From Lutibacter citreus (GTDB lineage Bacteria; Bacteroidota; Bacteroidia; Flavobacteriales; Flavobacteriaceae), in the NCBI RefSeq assembly GCF_003260195.1, contig NZ_QEIH01000002.1, positions 186,001-250,000 on the forward strand: a stretch of DNA of 64,000 bases. The letters are read 5' to 3'. The translations under genes and the position numbers were made by a program. The notes under the pieces were generated by a model. It saw only the letters and a program-made list of their open reading frames with translations, made no database searches and was not told the origin of the DNA. Below, piece by piece: positions 35,756 through 44,575 of this stretch. How positions within the stretch are numbered: the first letter of the stretch is position 1; each line of letters opens with the position of its first letter.

Positions 35756-37345
35756 TTACGGTTTTAATGATATTGATTTTACTATTCTATTTACCACTGC
35801 TTCGGCAGAATCATCACTCCATAGCGATGAAACATACACTTGTCTCATACCGTCTTCATCTGCAAAAAGTAACATTGTTAACTTATAATCTTCATTTAGA
35901 TTAGTACTTTCATTTTTTCTTTTAAATTCAACATCTGCTCTTTTCCCTTTTATACCATCAATTTTAATGTTCTTCTTTTTAATATTGGTAAAGGTTGTAT
36001 TCATTTGGGTTTCCATTGCATTTAATGATCCTGAAATTCCAATATCTAAATCTATTTCTTGCAGCTTATTTAAAAATTTTGTTGTTGAAACTGCTATATA
36101 AAAATTACTAATTGGACTACCATATGTAAATATTGAAAAATCTCCAATTGTTGAAACTCCATTATTTGGTAATTGCACTGATTGCACTGCTAAAATTTCT
36201 GGTGTTTCAACATAAATTGCAGGATTTCCATAGGTAGATTTGTACCATTGATCTTCAAGCATTTCAGTTGTAGTTTTTCCTAAGAAATTTTCTTTTATAA
36301 AATGATATCCAAAATAGCCAATTATACTAACTGCTAAAAATGCCAAAGCAATAAATATTAATAAATATTTTTTCAGCGGGCTTTTCTTTTTAACTGGTTG
36401 TTCGATAAATATCTCTTCATCTAAACTCTCATCTTTAGTTTTTAAATTATTAATATGAACAGCAGTTTGTGTATTTTTTATAATTTCTTCTACAGTTAAT
36501 CTATCTGATTTAATTTCTTCAATTATTGGTTTTGATTTTGCGAATTTAACTAAATCAGCACTTTGTAAAACCTCTTTTAACTGCTTTATAGTTTCTTTTG
36601 AAATTCCTAATTTACTAGATTCATTAAAATCAACAATTGTTTCAACCAACTCGTTAGTTGTAGATTCTAATGCCGGAATTTTTATATCTTTTTCTATATA
36701 AGTTCTAACAATATCTGTTAATTCAGAATAGTATATTTTAACCTTATTTTGCTTCAACAATTCTTTTTCGTCTAATTCCTTAAGTCTATTCATAGCTTCC
36801 TGAATAGGAGCAACATAAACTTTTGGAATTGCTTTTATTATTTTCTTTCTAAAAATAAAATATAAGATAGCTGCAAATAATAGTAGTATTGGGATGATCC
36901 ACCACCATAAATACTTGTAATCATCATAAGTTTTAGGTTCTCTTTTAATGGACTTTATTAAGTACATTTTTTGTTTTGTAGTATCTACTTTAACACTTAC
37001 AACATTAATTAATAATGAGTCTGTTAAGTATTTTTTACTATTAACTAAAACTTGCTGTTGAGGAATAATAAACTGACCGCTATCAAAGCTTGTTAGCAAA
37101 TATCTTTTTTCAAATTTATTTTTTAACGTATCTGTTTTAAAAGATTCAACAACTTCAACCTTACCTAAACTATCTAATTTTAATTCAGGAAAAACCACAT
37201 TATCAGTTTCATTTACAGATATTTTATATTGAATTTGTTCTCCAATTCTTATAAAAGTAGTATCCGTTGAAATTGAAACAGTGTTTTGCTGTGCAATTCC
37301 AATAAAACCAATAAAAAACAATATATAAACTAAGTATTTTTTCAT
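35756..37345 (-). CDS. BatD-like/DUF4381-type membrane protein of the Bat operon
   Basis: About 529 residues from the ATG at 37345; a GTG four codons upstream is less likely. Signal peptide, a beta-sandwich periplasmic part (about 18-140), a membrane helix (about 147-166, WWWIIPILLLFAAILYFIF), a cytoplasmic helical region (about 180-310) similar to DUF4381 proteins of Bat-like operons, a second helix (about 328-350), and an extra periplasmic C-terminal domain of about 170 residues that I do not recognise. It lies between DUF58 and batA with short gaps, so it belongs to the operon. Confidence 0.8.
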   Translation of the reverse strand: MKKYLVYILFFIGFIGIAQQNTVSISTDTTFIRIGEQIQYKISVNETDNVVFPELKLDSLGKVEVVESFKTDTLKNKFEKRYLLTSFDSGQFIIPQQQVLVNSKKYLTDSLLINVVSVKVDTTKQKMYLIKSIKREPKTYDDYKYLWWWIIPILLLFAAILYFIFRKKIIKAIPKVYVAPIQEAMNRLKELDEKELLKQNKVKIYYSELTDIVRTYIEKDIKIPALESTTNELVETIVDFNESSKLGISKETIKQLKEVLQSADLVKFAKSKPIIEEIKSDRLTVEEIIKNTQTAVHINNLKTKDESLDEEIFIEQPVKKKSPLKKYLLIFIALAFLAVSIIGYFGYHFIKENFLGKTTTEMLEDQWYKSTYGNPAIYVETPEILAVQSVQLPNNGVSTIGDFSIFTYGSPISNFYIAVSTTKFLNKLQEIDLDIGISGSLNAMETQMNTTFTNIKKKNIKIDGIKGKRADVEFKRKNESTNLNEDYKLTMLLFADEDGMRQVYVSSLWSDDSAEAVVNRIVKSISLKP

Positions 37346-37360
37346 TTTTAAATTCACTAT

Positions 37361-38233
37361 CTATCTTGCTCCTTTACGCTTAAAATATCCTAATAATTTT
37401 TTCACATAACTTTCATCAATTCGAGAACTTATAGTACCTGCACCACTACGAGTAAAGGATTTTTCAAAATAATCAACTGTTTCATTGTAGTGCTGAGAAT
37501 ATCCATTTCTTACACTTTTTGAAGCCGTATTTACCAATATTGTTTTACCCGATTCTGCATCAAGCATTGGCACCATACCTAGGTTTGGAATAGAAATATC
37601 ATGTTTATCATAAATTCGTATTCCGGTAACATCATGCTTTCTACCTACAATTTTTAACGTGCGCTCATAATGTGTATCCATAAAATCAGAAAGCACAAAA
37701 ACAATGGCTTTCTTTTTCATAACACTGGATAAAAATTTAAATGCTTCGTTTATATTTGTTTTAGTGCTTTTTGGTTTAAATTCAATAAGCTCTCTAATAA
37801 TACGAAGTACATGACTCTTTCCTTTTTTAGGTGGAATATATAACTCCATTTCATCAGAAAAAAGCACTAACCCAACTTTATCATTATTTTGAATTGCAGA
37901 AAATGCTAACGTCGCAGCTATTTCTGTTATAGTATCTCTTTTAAATTGTTGTGTTGTTCCAAATAATTCTGAACCGCTAATATCAACCATTAACATCATT
38001 GTTAATTCACGTTCTTCTTCAAACACCTTTATGTAAGGCTCATTATAGCGTGCTGTAACATTCCAGTCAATTGCTCTTACATCATCTCCATATTGATATT
38101 GTCTTACTTCAGAAAAAGTCATACCTCGTCCTTTAAACGAACTGTGATATTCGCCTGAAAATATATGATCAGACAAACGACGCGTCTTAATCTCTATTTT
38201 TCGAACTTTTTTAAGTATTTCTTTAGTATCCAA
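37361..38233 (-). CDS. DUF58 family vWA-like protein
   Basis: 290 residues. DUF58 signature is YQYGDDVRAIDWNVTARYNEP, followed by a vWA-like fold with VDISGSELFG as the metal-site start. Cytoplasmic. In MoxR operons DUF58 proteins are the fixed partner of the MoxR ATPase. Separated from moxR by 79 bp holding a perfect palindrome. Confidence 0.93.
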   Translation of the reverse strand: MDTKEILKKVRKIEIKTRRLSDHIFSGEYHSSFKGRGMTFSEVRQYQYGDDVRAIDWNVTARYNEPYIKVFEEERELTMMLMVDISGSELFGTTQQFKRDTITEIAATLAFSAIQNNDKVGLVLFSDEMELYIPPKKGKSHVLRIIRELIEFKPKSTKTNINEAFKFLSSVMKKKAIVFVLSDFMDTHYERTLKIVGRKHDVTGIRIYDKHDISIPNLGMVPMLDAESGKTILVNTASKSVRNGYSQHYNETVDYFEKSFTRSGAGTISSRIDESYVKKLLGYFKRKGAR

Positions 38234-38278
38234 TTGTTGTTTATTTGTTGAATTGTTAAATCGTGTAATAGAAAAAAG

Positions 38279-38300
38279 TTTAACCGATTAATCGGTTAAA
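38279..38300 (-). terminator. 22-bp perfect palindrome between moxR and the DUF58 gene
   Basis: TTTAACCGATT followed by its exact complement AATCGGTTAAA. In the transcript direction (minus) it is followed by CTTTTTTC, giving the form of a weak intrinsic terminator or attenuator 12 bp after the moxR stop. As an unspaced palindrome it could equally be a dimer-protein operator. Confidence 0.6.
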
Positions 38301-38312
38301 TGCTTAAATATT

Positions 38313-39320
38313 TTAAGGCACTTCTACTTCGTTTACTATTTGATTTATGATATCTTCAGAAGTTACGTTTTCAGCTTCAGCTTCATATGTAATCCCAATT
38401 CTATGACGCAATACATCGTGAACTATTGCACGAACATCTTCTGGAATAACATATCCTCTTCGCTTAATAAATGCGTAACATTTGGCTGCCATAGCAAGGT
38501 TAATACTTCCACGAGGTGAAGCTCCAAAACTAATAAGCCCTTTTAAATCTGGTAAGTTATATTTCTCTGGATAACGAGTTGCAAAAATTATATCTAGTAT
38601 ATATTTTTCAATTTTCTCATCCATATAAACTTCTTTAACCGCTGCTCTTGCTCTATTTATTTGATCTAGAGACGCTACAGAATTAACAACACCAAAAGTT
38701 CCCATTAAATTATGACGCATAATTTGCTGTTCTTCTTCTAATTTTGGGTAGTCTATAACTGTTTTAAGCATAAAACGGTCAACTTGCGCTTCTGGCAATG
38801 GGTAAGTTCCTTCTTGTTCTACTGGATTTTGTGTAGCCATTACTAAAAATGGCTCATCTAATTTAAAAGTTGTGTCTCCAATTGTAATTTGACGTTCTTG
38901 CATTGCTTCTAATAAAGCAGACTGCACTTTTGCTGGAGCACGGTTAATCTCATCTGCCAATACGAAATTTGCAAATATTGGTCCTTTTTTTATAGTAAAA
39001 TCATTGTCTTTTACACTATAAATCATAGTTCCAACAACATCTGCAGGCAGTAAATCTGGTGTAAATTGAATTCTACTAAAATCACCGTCAACGGCCTTAG
39101 CCATTGTGTTAATTGCTAATGTTTTTGCTAACCCAGGAACACCTTCCAATAAAATATGTCCATTTCCAAGTAAACCGATAAGCAATCGTTCAATCATGTG
39201 TTTTTGACCAACAATTACTTTGTTCATCTCCATAATTAGCAAATCAACAAATGCACTTTCCTTTTCAATCTTTTCATTGATAGCTTTTATATCAATAGAA
39301 ACATTATTTTCTTCAATCAT
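38313..39320 (-). CDS. moxR: MoxR family AAA+ ATPase
   Basis: About 335 residues from the ATG at 39320 (MIEENNVSIDIKAINEKIEK). The longer frame from 39371 adds 17 residues not typical of the family. Walker A is GVPGLAKT, Walker B VLADEINRAP, sensor 1 MATQNP, with the lid domain at about 235-335. Chaperone-like ATPase thought to activate vWA proteins such as BatA/B. First gene of the Bat operon. Confidence 0.94.
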   Translation of the reverse strand: MIEENNVSIDIKAINEKIEKESAFVDLLIMEMNKVIVGQKHMIERLLIGLLGNGHILLEGVPGLAKTLAINTMAKAVDGDFSRIQFTPDLLPADVVGTMIYSVKDNDFTIKKGPIFANFVLADEINRAPAKVQSALLEAMQERQITIGDTTFKLDEPFLVMATQNPVEQEGTYPLPEAQVDRFMLKTVIDYPKLEEEQQIMRHNLMGTFGVVNSVASLDQINRARAAVKEVYMDEKIEKYILDIIFATRYPEKYNLPDLKGLISFGASPRGSINLAMAAKCYAFIKRRGYVIPEDVRAIVHDVLRHRIGITYEAEAENVTSEDIINQIVNEVEVP

Positions 39321-39492
39321 TTTTATTGTTTTTAACCGCGTGAATTTAACATGCTTTCTAACACCGTGCAAGTAGCATAAATTATTTTTTATTTGCTGTT
39401 AAAAATTGGTTAAAACAATGATGAACTATGGAATTTTATGAAAATTTAAACAATTAATATCTTTAATTAAAGCTTTGTTGAATTTAGCTTTC

Positions 39493-40341
39493 TTAGTTAG
39501 CCGAACTCACTCTTCTTGTTAAATATTCCATATCACTGATTGGCTTATATTTATTATGAAGTACAAATTCAACTCTTTTATTTTCAAGGTGCTTAGAACG
39601 AGAACATTTTGCTCCGTTAACACATTCATTTATAAGTTTAGTTTCTCCATACCCAACTGCTGTTAAACGATCCTTGTTTGGCCATTTTGATGAGTTAATA
39701 TATTTATATATTTCATCGGCTCTTTTGGTTGTTAAATTCAAATTAAAAGAATCACCTCCTAAACTTGATGCATGTACTCCGATTTCAATTTCAAAATCTG
39801 GATATTTATATAAAAGCAATATAACTTTGTTTATATTTCTTTTAGATTCTGCAGTCATTTTAGTACTATTAATTTCAAATTGAATAGGATCTATTTTCAT
39901 TAAAACACGCGAATCTTTATCTACATAAACTTCTTGATTTTCTAGGTTAAAATTAATTTCTCGCTCCTTAACTGAAGTATCTTCTGTAGAAAACAATTTT
40001 GTTTGACTAATAAAACCATTTATAGTAACTATTAATTTATAGCACTTTTCTGGAAGCATTTCAATTGTATATTCACCAGATTCATTTGTTGAAACAGATT
40101 TCAACTTATGCATTTTTGTGTTTTGACGAATAGTTTCTTGCCCTTTTTTTAAGTTTACAAAATCTTCTTTATTTATGTCATACAAAACAATTTTTGCATT
40201 GGACAAAGTTTGAGCCGTTAAGGAATCTTTAACAGTCCCTGAAGCAGTAATTAAATTTTCTGATGAAATTTTTTCTTTAGCGGTAGTAGAGATTGTAAAT
40301 AAAAATACAACTATACAACTTAGGGTAATTAGGGGTTTCAT
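39493..40341 (-). CDS. OmpA-family protein with carboxypeptidase-regulatory-like domain, copy A
   Basis: 282 residues: signal peptide (about 1-21, ends TTAKE), a carboxypeptidase-regulatory-like beta-sandwich (about 32-128, SGTVKDSLTAQTLSNAKIVL is typical) and an OmpA peptidoglycan-binding domain (about 148-270; IQFEINSTKM, LTTKRADEIYKYI, VGYGETKLI, NKRVEF). Likely an outer-membrane or periplasmic protein that holds murein. Differs from copy B only at Thr/Ala in GYGE(T/A)KL and His/Lys near the end, plus silent 3' changes. Confidence 0.87.
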   Translation of the reverse strand: MKPLITLSCIVVFLFTISTTAKEKISSENLITASGTVKDSLTAQTLSNAKIVLYDINKEDFVNLKKGQETIRQNTKMHKLKSVSTNESGEYTIEMLPEKCYKLIVTINGFISQTKLFSTEDTSVKEREINFNLENQEVYVDKDSRVLMKIDPIQFEINSTKMTAESKRNINKVILLLYKYPDFEIEIGVHASSLGGDSFNLNLTTKRADEIYKYINSSKWPNKDRLTAVGYGETKLINECVNGAKCSRSKHLENKRVEFVLHNKYKPISDMEYLTRRVSSAN

Positions 40342-40368
40342 ATGTTAACGTATTTAAATTGGGGTTCT

Positions 40369-40399
40369 CAAATCTAATTAAATTAGATGATACATCCAA
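40369..40399 (-). promoter_or_regulatory. Promoter of OmpA-family copy A
   Basis: Minus-strand TAGATTTG (40376-40369) with TTG (40399-40397) 20 bp upstream; the same promoter as copy B, slightly changed. A TCTAATT-A-AATTAGA palindrome overlaps the -7 box in both copies. Confidence 0.6.
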
Positions 40400-40454
40400 A
40401 TAAATAGTCACTTTTTTTAAATAAACGGTATGTTTTTTCCTTTAAATGGTATTT

Positions 40455-40665
40455 CTAAGATTTGTAATAATTCAATATAAAGGCCTTACCATCCAATACA
40501 GCATAGGAAAAATAGGTAATCCAATCTTCTGTATTTATATATTTTGAGTTTTTACCAATTTTTATTTCAAGTGGTAAGTGCCTATGCCCAAATACAAAAT
40601 AATCATAATGTTTATGTGAAAGCTTATCTTTACAATACAAGCCATTCATTTTCTTCGCCAAGAAA
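40455..40665 (-). pseudogene. Truncated second copy of the lpxH 3' end
   Basis: Codes the last about 60 residues of LpxH (…HYDYFVFGHRHLPLEIKIG… to NYYKS) but has no start of its own. The left-block copy has lost 5 bp (TGTAC) near 40638, so the region upstream of Lys-Asp-Lys-Leu is out of frame. It has more amino-acid changes (e.g. Gly to Glu, Phe to Leu, Asp to Ala) than the duplicated OmpA gene, as expected without selection. Confidence 0.85.
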
Positions 40666-40700
40666 TATCTTTAATTAAAACTTTATTGAATTTAGCTTTC

Positions 40701-41549
40701 TTAGTTAGCCGAACTTACTCTTCTAGTTAAATATTCCATATCACTGATAGGCTTGTATTTGTTTTTAAGTACAAATTCAACTCTTTTATTTTCAAGGTGC
40801 TTAGAACGAGAACATTTTGCTCCGTTAACACATTCATTTATAAGTTTAGCTTCTCCATACCCAACTGCTGTTAAACGATCCTTGTTTGGCCATTTTGATG
40901 AGTTAATGTATTTATATATTTCATCGGCTCTTTTGGTTGTTAAATTCAAATTAAAAGAATCACCTCCTAAACTTGATGCATGTACTCCGATTTCAATTTC
41001 AAAATCTGGATATTTATATAAAAGCAATATAACTTTGTTTATATTTCTTTTAGATTCTGCAGTCATTTTAGTACTATTAATTTCAAATTGAATAGGATCT
41101 ATTTTCATTAAAACACGCGAATCTTTATCTACATAAACTTCTTGATTTTCTAGGTTAAAATTAATTTCTCGCTCCTTAACTGAAGTATCTTCTGTAGAAA
41201 ACAATTTTGTTTGACTAATAAAACCATTTATAGTAACTATTAATTTATAGCACTTTTCTGGAAGCATTTCAATTGTATATTCACCAGATTCATTTGTTGA
41301 AACAGATTTCAACTTATGCATTTTTGTGTTTTGACGAATAGTTTCTTGCCCTTTTTTTAAGTTTACAAAATCTTCTTTATTTATGTCATACAAAACAATT
41401 TTTGCATTGGACAAAGTTTGAGCCGTTAAGGAATCTTTAACAGTCCCTGAAGCAGTAATTAAATTTTCTGATGAAATTTTTTCTTTAGCGGTAGTAGAGA
41501 TTGTAAATAAAAATACAACTATACAACTTAGGGTAATTAGGGGTTTCAT
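40701..41549 (-). CDS. OmpA-family protein with carboxypeptidase-regulatory-like domain, copy B
   Basis: 282 residues with the same domains as copy A (signal peptide, regulatory-like beta-sandwich 32-128, OmpA domain 148-270). This copy lies directly downstream of intact lpxH (113-bp gap) and so keeps the ancestral position. Both copies have intact frames and their own promoter, so gene dosage is probably doubled. Confidence 0.87.
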   Translation of the reverse strand: MKPLITLSCIVVFLFTISTTAKEKISSENLITASGTVKDSLTAQTLSNAKIVLYDINKEDFVNLKKGQETIRQNTKMHKLKSVSTNESGEYTIEMLPEKCYKLIVTINGFISQTKLFSTEDTSVKEREINFNLENQEVYVDKDSRVLMKIDPIQFEINSTKMTAESKRNINKVILLLYKYPDFEIEIGVHASSLGGDSFNLNLTTKRADEIYKYINSSKWPNKDRLTAVGYGEAKLINECVNGAKCSRSKHLENKRVEFVLKNKYKPISDMEYLTRRVSSAN

Positions 41550-41576
41550 ATGTTAACGTATTTAAATTGGGGTTTT

Positions 41577-41606
41577 CAAATCTAATTAAATTAGATGATA
41601 AATCAA
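41577..41606 (-). promoter_or_regulatory. Promoter of OmpA-family copy B
   Basis: Minus-strand TTG (41606-41604), 19 bp, TAGATTTG (41584-41577). Good -33/-7 pair 28 bp before the ATG at 41549. Confidence 0.65.
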
Positions 41607-41662
41607 AATAAATAGTCACTTTTTATTAATAAACGGTATGTTTTTACCTTTAAATGGTATTT

Positions 41663-42415
41663 CTAAGATTTATAATAATTCAATAAAAAGTCCTTACCAT
41701 CAAATACAGCATAGGAAAAATAGGTAATCCAATCTCCTGTATTTATATATTTTGAGTTTTTACCAATTTTTATTTCAAGAGGTAAATGTCTATGCCCAAA
41801 TACAAAATAATCATAATGTTTTTGCGAAAGCTTACTTTTACAATACTGTACAAGCCATTCATTTTCTTCACCAAGAAACTTCACATCTTCTTCCCCCGAA
41901 ATTAATTTATTTTTTACTGATAAATACTGCGCTAATTTAACACCAATATCTGGATGAAGCCATCTAAAGAACCATTTAGAAAATGGGTTTATAAATACCT
42001 TTTTCATAATTTTAAAACCAGTATCACCTGGTCCTAAGCCGTCTCCATGCCCAATTAAAAACGTTTTACCATTAAACGTAAACTCTTTAGGAGTATGATA
42101 TACCGGAATATTTAACTCTGTTTGAAAATAGTCTTCCATCCAAAGGTCATGATTCCCAACAAAAAAATGAATTTCAATTCCATTATCTTTTAGTTCTGCC
42201 AGTTTACCTAGCACGCGTATAAATCCTTTAGGAACTACTTTTTTATATTCAAACCAAAAATCAAATAAATCTCCTAGTAAAAAAATAACATCAGCATCGT
42301 TTTTAATGGAATCTAACCAATTAATAAACTTACGTTCTCTAATTTTACTTTTTTCAATTGTTGGCGCTCCAAAATGTTGATCAGAGGCAAAATATATTTT
42401 TTTATTGGAATTCAA
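41663..42415 (-). CDS. lpxH: UDP-2,3-diacylglucosamine diphosphatase (LpxH type)
   Basis: Calcineurin-like metallophosphoesterase of lipid A synthesis: hydrolyses UDP-2,3-diacylglucosamine to lipid X. 250 residues with the metal-binding blocks SDQHFG, GDLFDFWFEY, VGNHDLWM, IGHGDG and FGHRH. The membrane-facing WFFRWLHPD insertion is also present. Its 3' end is repeated at 40455-40665. Confidence 0.88.
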   Translation of the reverse strand: MNSNKKIYFASDQHFGAPTIEKSKIRERKFINWLDSIKNDADVIFLLGDLFDFWFEYKKVVPKGFIRVLGKLAELKDNGIEIHFFVGNHDLWMEDYFQTELNIPVYHTPKEFTFNGKTFLIGHGDGLGPGDTGFKIMKKVFINPFSKWFFRWLHPDIGVKLAQYLSVKNKLISGEEDVKFLGEENEWLVQYCKSKLSQKHYDYFVFGHRHLPLEIKIGKNSKYINTGDWITYFSYAVFDGKDFLLNYYKS

Positions 42416-42472
42416 TACAGCAAAGAGTTAAGATTCGCAAAGATACATATTAAAACTTAATGAGATAAAGCT

Positions 42473-44098
42473 TTAATTAGCACTATCTAATTCAATAACT
42501 TTTTCAATCATATTATCCTGCTTCTGGGTTATTAAAAAATACCCAGTTTGACCAAATAAATCTCTTGCAAAAAAAGCATTGAAGTAAATTTTTAAATCTT
42601 CTCTTATTTTTGGCGCTAATGAAGTTTTAAGTTTCAACTCGTTTATATATGTATTAAAAATTTCACTATCAACATCAAAGTGATTTTTAAAATCTTTTAA
42701 TTTCATATTCAAAAAAGAACCTCTATGATTATCTATATAATTAAAAACAAAACTATTTAAACCTCTATAAAATTTACTATTATATGTACGTGTAGTATCA
42801 ATAGGAACAAAAACATCTGGAATTATCCCTCCTCCTCCGTAAACAATTTTCCCTTTAGGAGTGGTATATTTTAAAGAATCGTTTACCTTAATACTATCCT
42901 TAGACATTAATTCACCACTATGAATTCTGGTTAAATAATCACTATTATATTTAGTTGAATTAATGTGGTCATAAGGTTTTTGAATAGATCTTCCTGTTGG
43001 TGTATAATACCTTGAAGTAGTAAGCCTAACAGCAGAACCATCTCCTAAATCCATTTCTTGTTGAACTAATCCTTTACCAAATGATCGTCTTCCTACAATT
43101 GTTCCTTTATCATTATCTTGCAATGCTCCAGCAACAATTTCACTGGCTGATGCCGAATTTTGATCAATTAAAACATATACTTTACCTTCTTCAAAATCAC
43201 CATATGATGTGGCAAAAGATTTATCTACCTCTCCGTTTTTATTTTTTGTAAAAACAATTAGTTTTCCATCTTCTAAAAATTCATCAATAATACTATTTGC
43301 AATATCCATATAACCCCCGGGGTTCCCTCTTAAATCTAAAATTAAAGACCCCATCCCTTCCGATTGTAAATCTGTTAAGGCTAGTTTAAATTCTTTAAAG
43401 GTTGTTCTGGCAAATCGCTCTATATTTATATAACCTAAAGTGTTATTAACCATATAATACCCAGGAACACTCTTAAGAGGAACTTCTCCACGATTAATAA
43501 GAATATCTAATACTTCGTTTGTAGATCGTCTATATACTGAAACTAATACATCTGTATTAACCTCTCCTTTCAATGCATTCATTACAGCTTCAGAAATTTT
43601 TCTACTTCCTAAGATGGTTCCTTTTTCACCTTCTTCTAATTTTGCTTTTTTTTCAATATAAGCACCAAATAATGAATCTTTATCTGCAGCTATAATTCTA
43701 TCCCCAGCTTTTAAACCAGCTTTAAAACTTGGGCCACCTTCAATTACACTTGAAACAGTAACAGTATCTTTATACACCAAGAACTTTACACCAATACCTA
43801 CAAATTTACCCTGCATATTCTCAGTCACTTGTTTCAATTCTTCTTTAGGAATATAAACCGAATGAGGGTCTAATTTTACAAGCATGTTAGTAATAGCGTT
43901 ATCTAGCAAACTATCCGTATCAACTTCATCTACATAATCATATTGAATATAATTAATTAGTTTTTTTATTTTAACTTCATTGCTATTTGAACTAAATAAA
44001 ACAGCTTTGTTTTTAAAGTTAATTGAACTTCCTATTAATATTCCAATAGCTACTGCTATACCTATATATAAAGGTAAGCTTGCTTTTCCTTTTATCAT
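42473..44098 (-). CDS. S41 family C-terminal processing protease (CtpA/Prc type)
   Basis: 541 residues. N-terminal signal/anchor helix (about 9-25), PDZ domain (about 80-165, VGIGVKFLVYKDTVTVSSVI) and the S41 protease core with the Ser/Lys dyad in NSASASEIVAGALQ and RRSFGKGLVQQE. Acts on exported proteins in the periplasm. The ATG overlaps the stop of the dCMP deaminase gene (ATGA), so the two are translationally coupled. Confidence 0.9.
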   Translation of the reverse strand: MIKGKASLPLYIGIAVAIGILIGSSINFKNKAVLFSSNSNEVKIKKLINYIQYDYVDEVDTDSLLDNAITNMLVKLDPHSVYIPKEELKQVTENMQGKFVGIGVKFLVYKDTVTVSSVIEGGPSFKAGLKAGDRIIAADKDSLFGAYIEKKAKLEEGEKGTILGSRKISEAVMNALKGEVNTDVLVSVYRRSTNEVLDILINRGEVPLKSVPGYYMVNNTLGYINIERFARTTFKEFKLALTDLQSEGMGSLILDLRGNPGGYMDIANSIIDEFLEDGKLIVFTKNKNGEVDKSFATSYGDFEEGKVYVLIDQNSASASEIVAGALQDNDKGTIVGRRSFGKGLVQQEMDLGDGSAVRLTTSRYYTPTGRSIQKPYDHINSTKYNSDYLTRIHSGELMSKDSIKVNDSLKYTTPKGKIVYGGGGIIPDVFVPIDTTRTYNSKFYRGLNSFVFNYIDNHRGSFLNMKLKDFKNHFDVDSEIFNTYINELKLKTSLAPKIREDLKIYFNAFFARDLFGQTGYFLITQKQDNMIEKVIELDSAN

Positions 44099-44520
44099 TT
44101 TAATTCTTTAAGGTGTGTTATTTCTACTCCCGCTTTTTCTAAAAACTGCAAACCAGAAACATCTTTATACTTATTACCATATACTACACGTTTTATTCCA
44201 GATTGATGTATTAATTTACTACATTCTTTACAAGGAGAAAGTGTAATATATAGTGTGGAATTTTTACACGATTGCGTTGAACTAGCTACTTTTAAAATTG
44301 CATTTGCCTCAGCATGTAAAACATACCATTTTGTATCTCCAACTTCTTCTTCACAACAATTCTCAAAACCTGTTGGTGTGCCATTAAAACCATCAGAAAT
44401 AATCATTCTATCTTTTACAATTAGCGCACCTACTTTTTTTCTATCACAATATGATAATTTTGCCCATTCTAAGGCCATTCTCATATAGGCCTGATCATAT
44501 TTTAATTGTTTTTTTTTCAT
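44095..44520 (-). CDS. Deoxycytidylate (dCMP) deaminase family protein
   Basis: 141 residues. Zinc motifs are HAEANAI (His69, Glu71) and PCKEC (Cys97, Cys100). Converts dCMP to dUMP for dTTP supply. Overlaps the protease gene by 4 bp, an arrangement common in Bacteroidota; the functional link is not obvious. Confidence 0.9.
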   Translation of the reverse strand: MKKKQLKYDQAYMRMALEWAKLSYCDRKKVGALIVKDRMIISDGFNGTPTGFENCCEEEVGDTKWYVLHAEANAILKVASSTQSCKNSTLYITLSPCKECSKLIHQSGIKRVVYGNKYKDVSGLQFLEKAGVEITHLKELK

Positions 44521-44575
44521 AGTTCTGAGATAATTACGAATGTAAAAAGATTCTTTTTAACGGCAAGTTAAAATT

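Larger units (their letters stand above)
39456..41878 (-). repeat. Tandem duplication of about 1.2 kb (OmpA-family gene plus lpxH 3' end)
   Basis: The block 39456-40665 matches 40664-41878 with a constant offset of 1208 (1213 beyond a 5-bp deletion near 40638). Each block holds an OmpA-family gene, its promoter and the end of lpxH; only the right block joins an intact lpxH. The junction near 40664 fuses lpxH codons to the AATATCTTTAATTAAA sequence that starts the left block, with only a few bases of shared sequence. 39701-40366 and 40909-41574 show no difference (666 bp), while both flanks have diverged. Confidence 0.9.

Noticed and set aside
39456-41878. Tandem block as an insertion sequence or composite transposon
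   Set aside because: No transposase, no terminal inverted repeats and no target duplication; the content is host genes.
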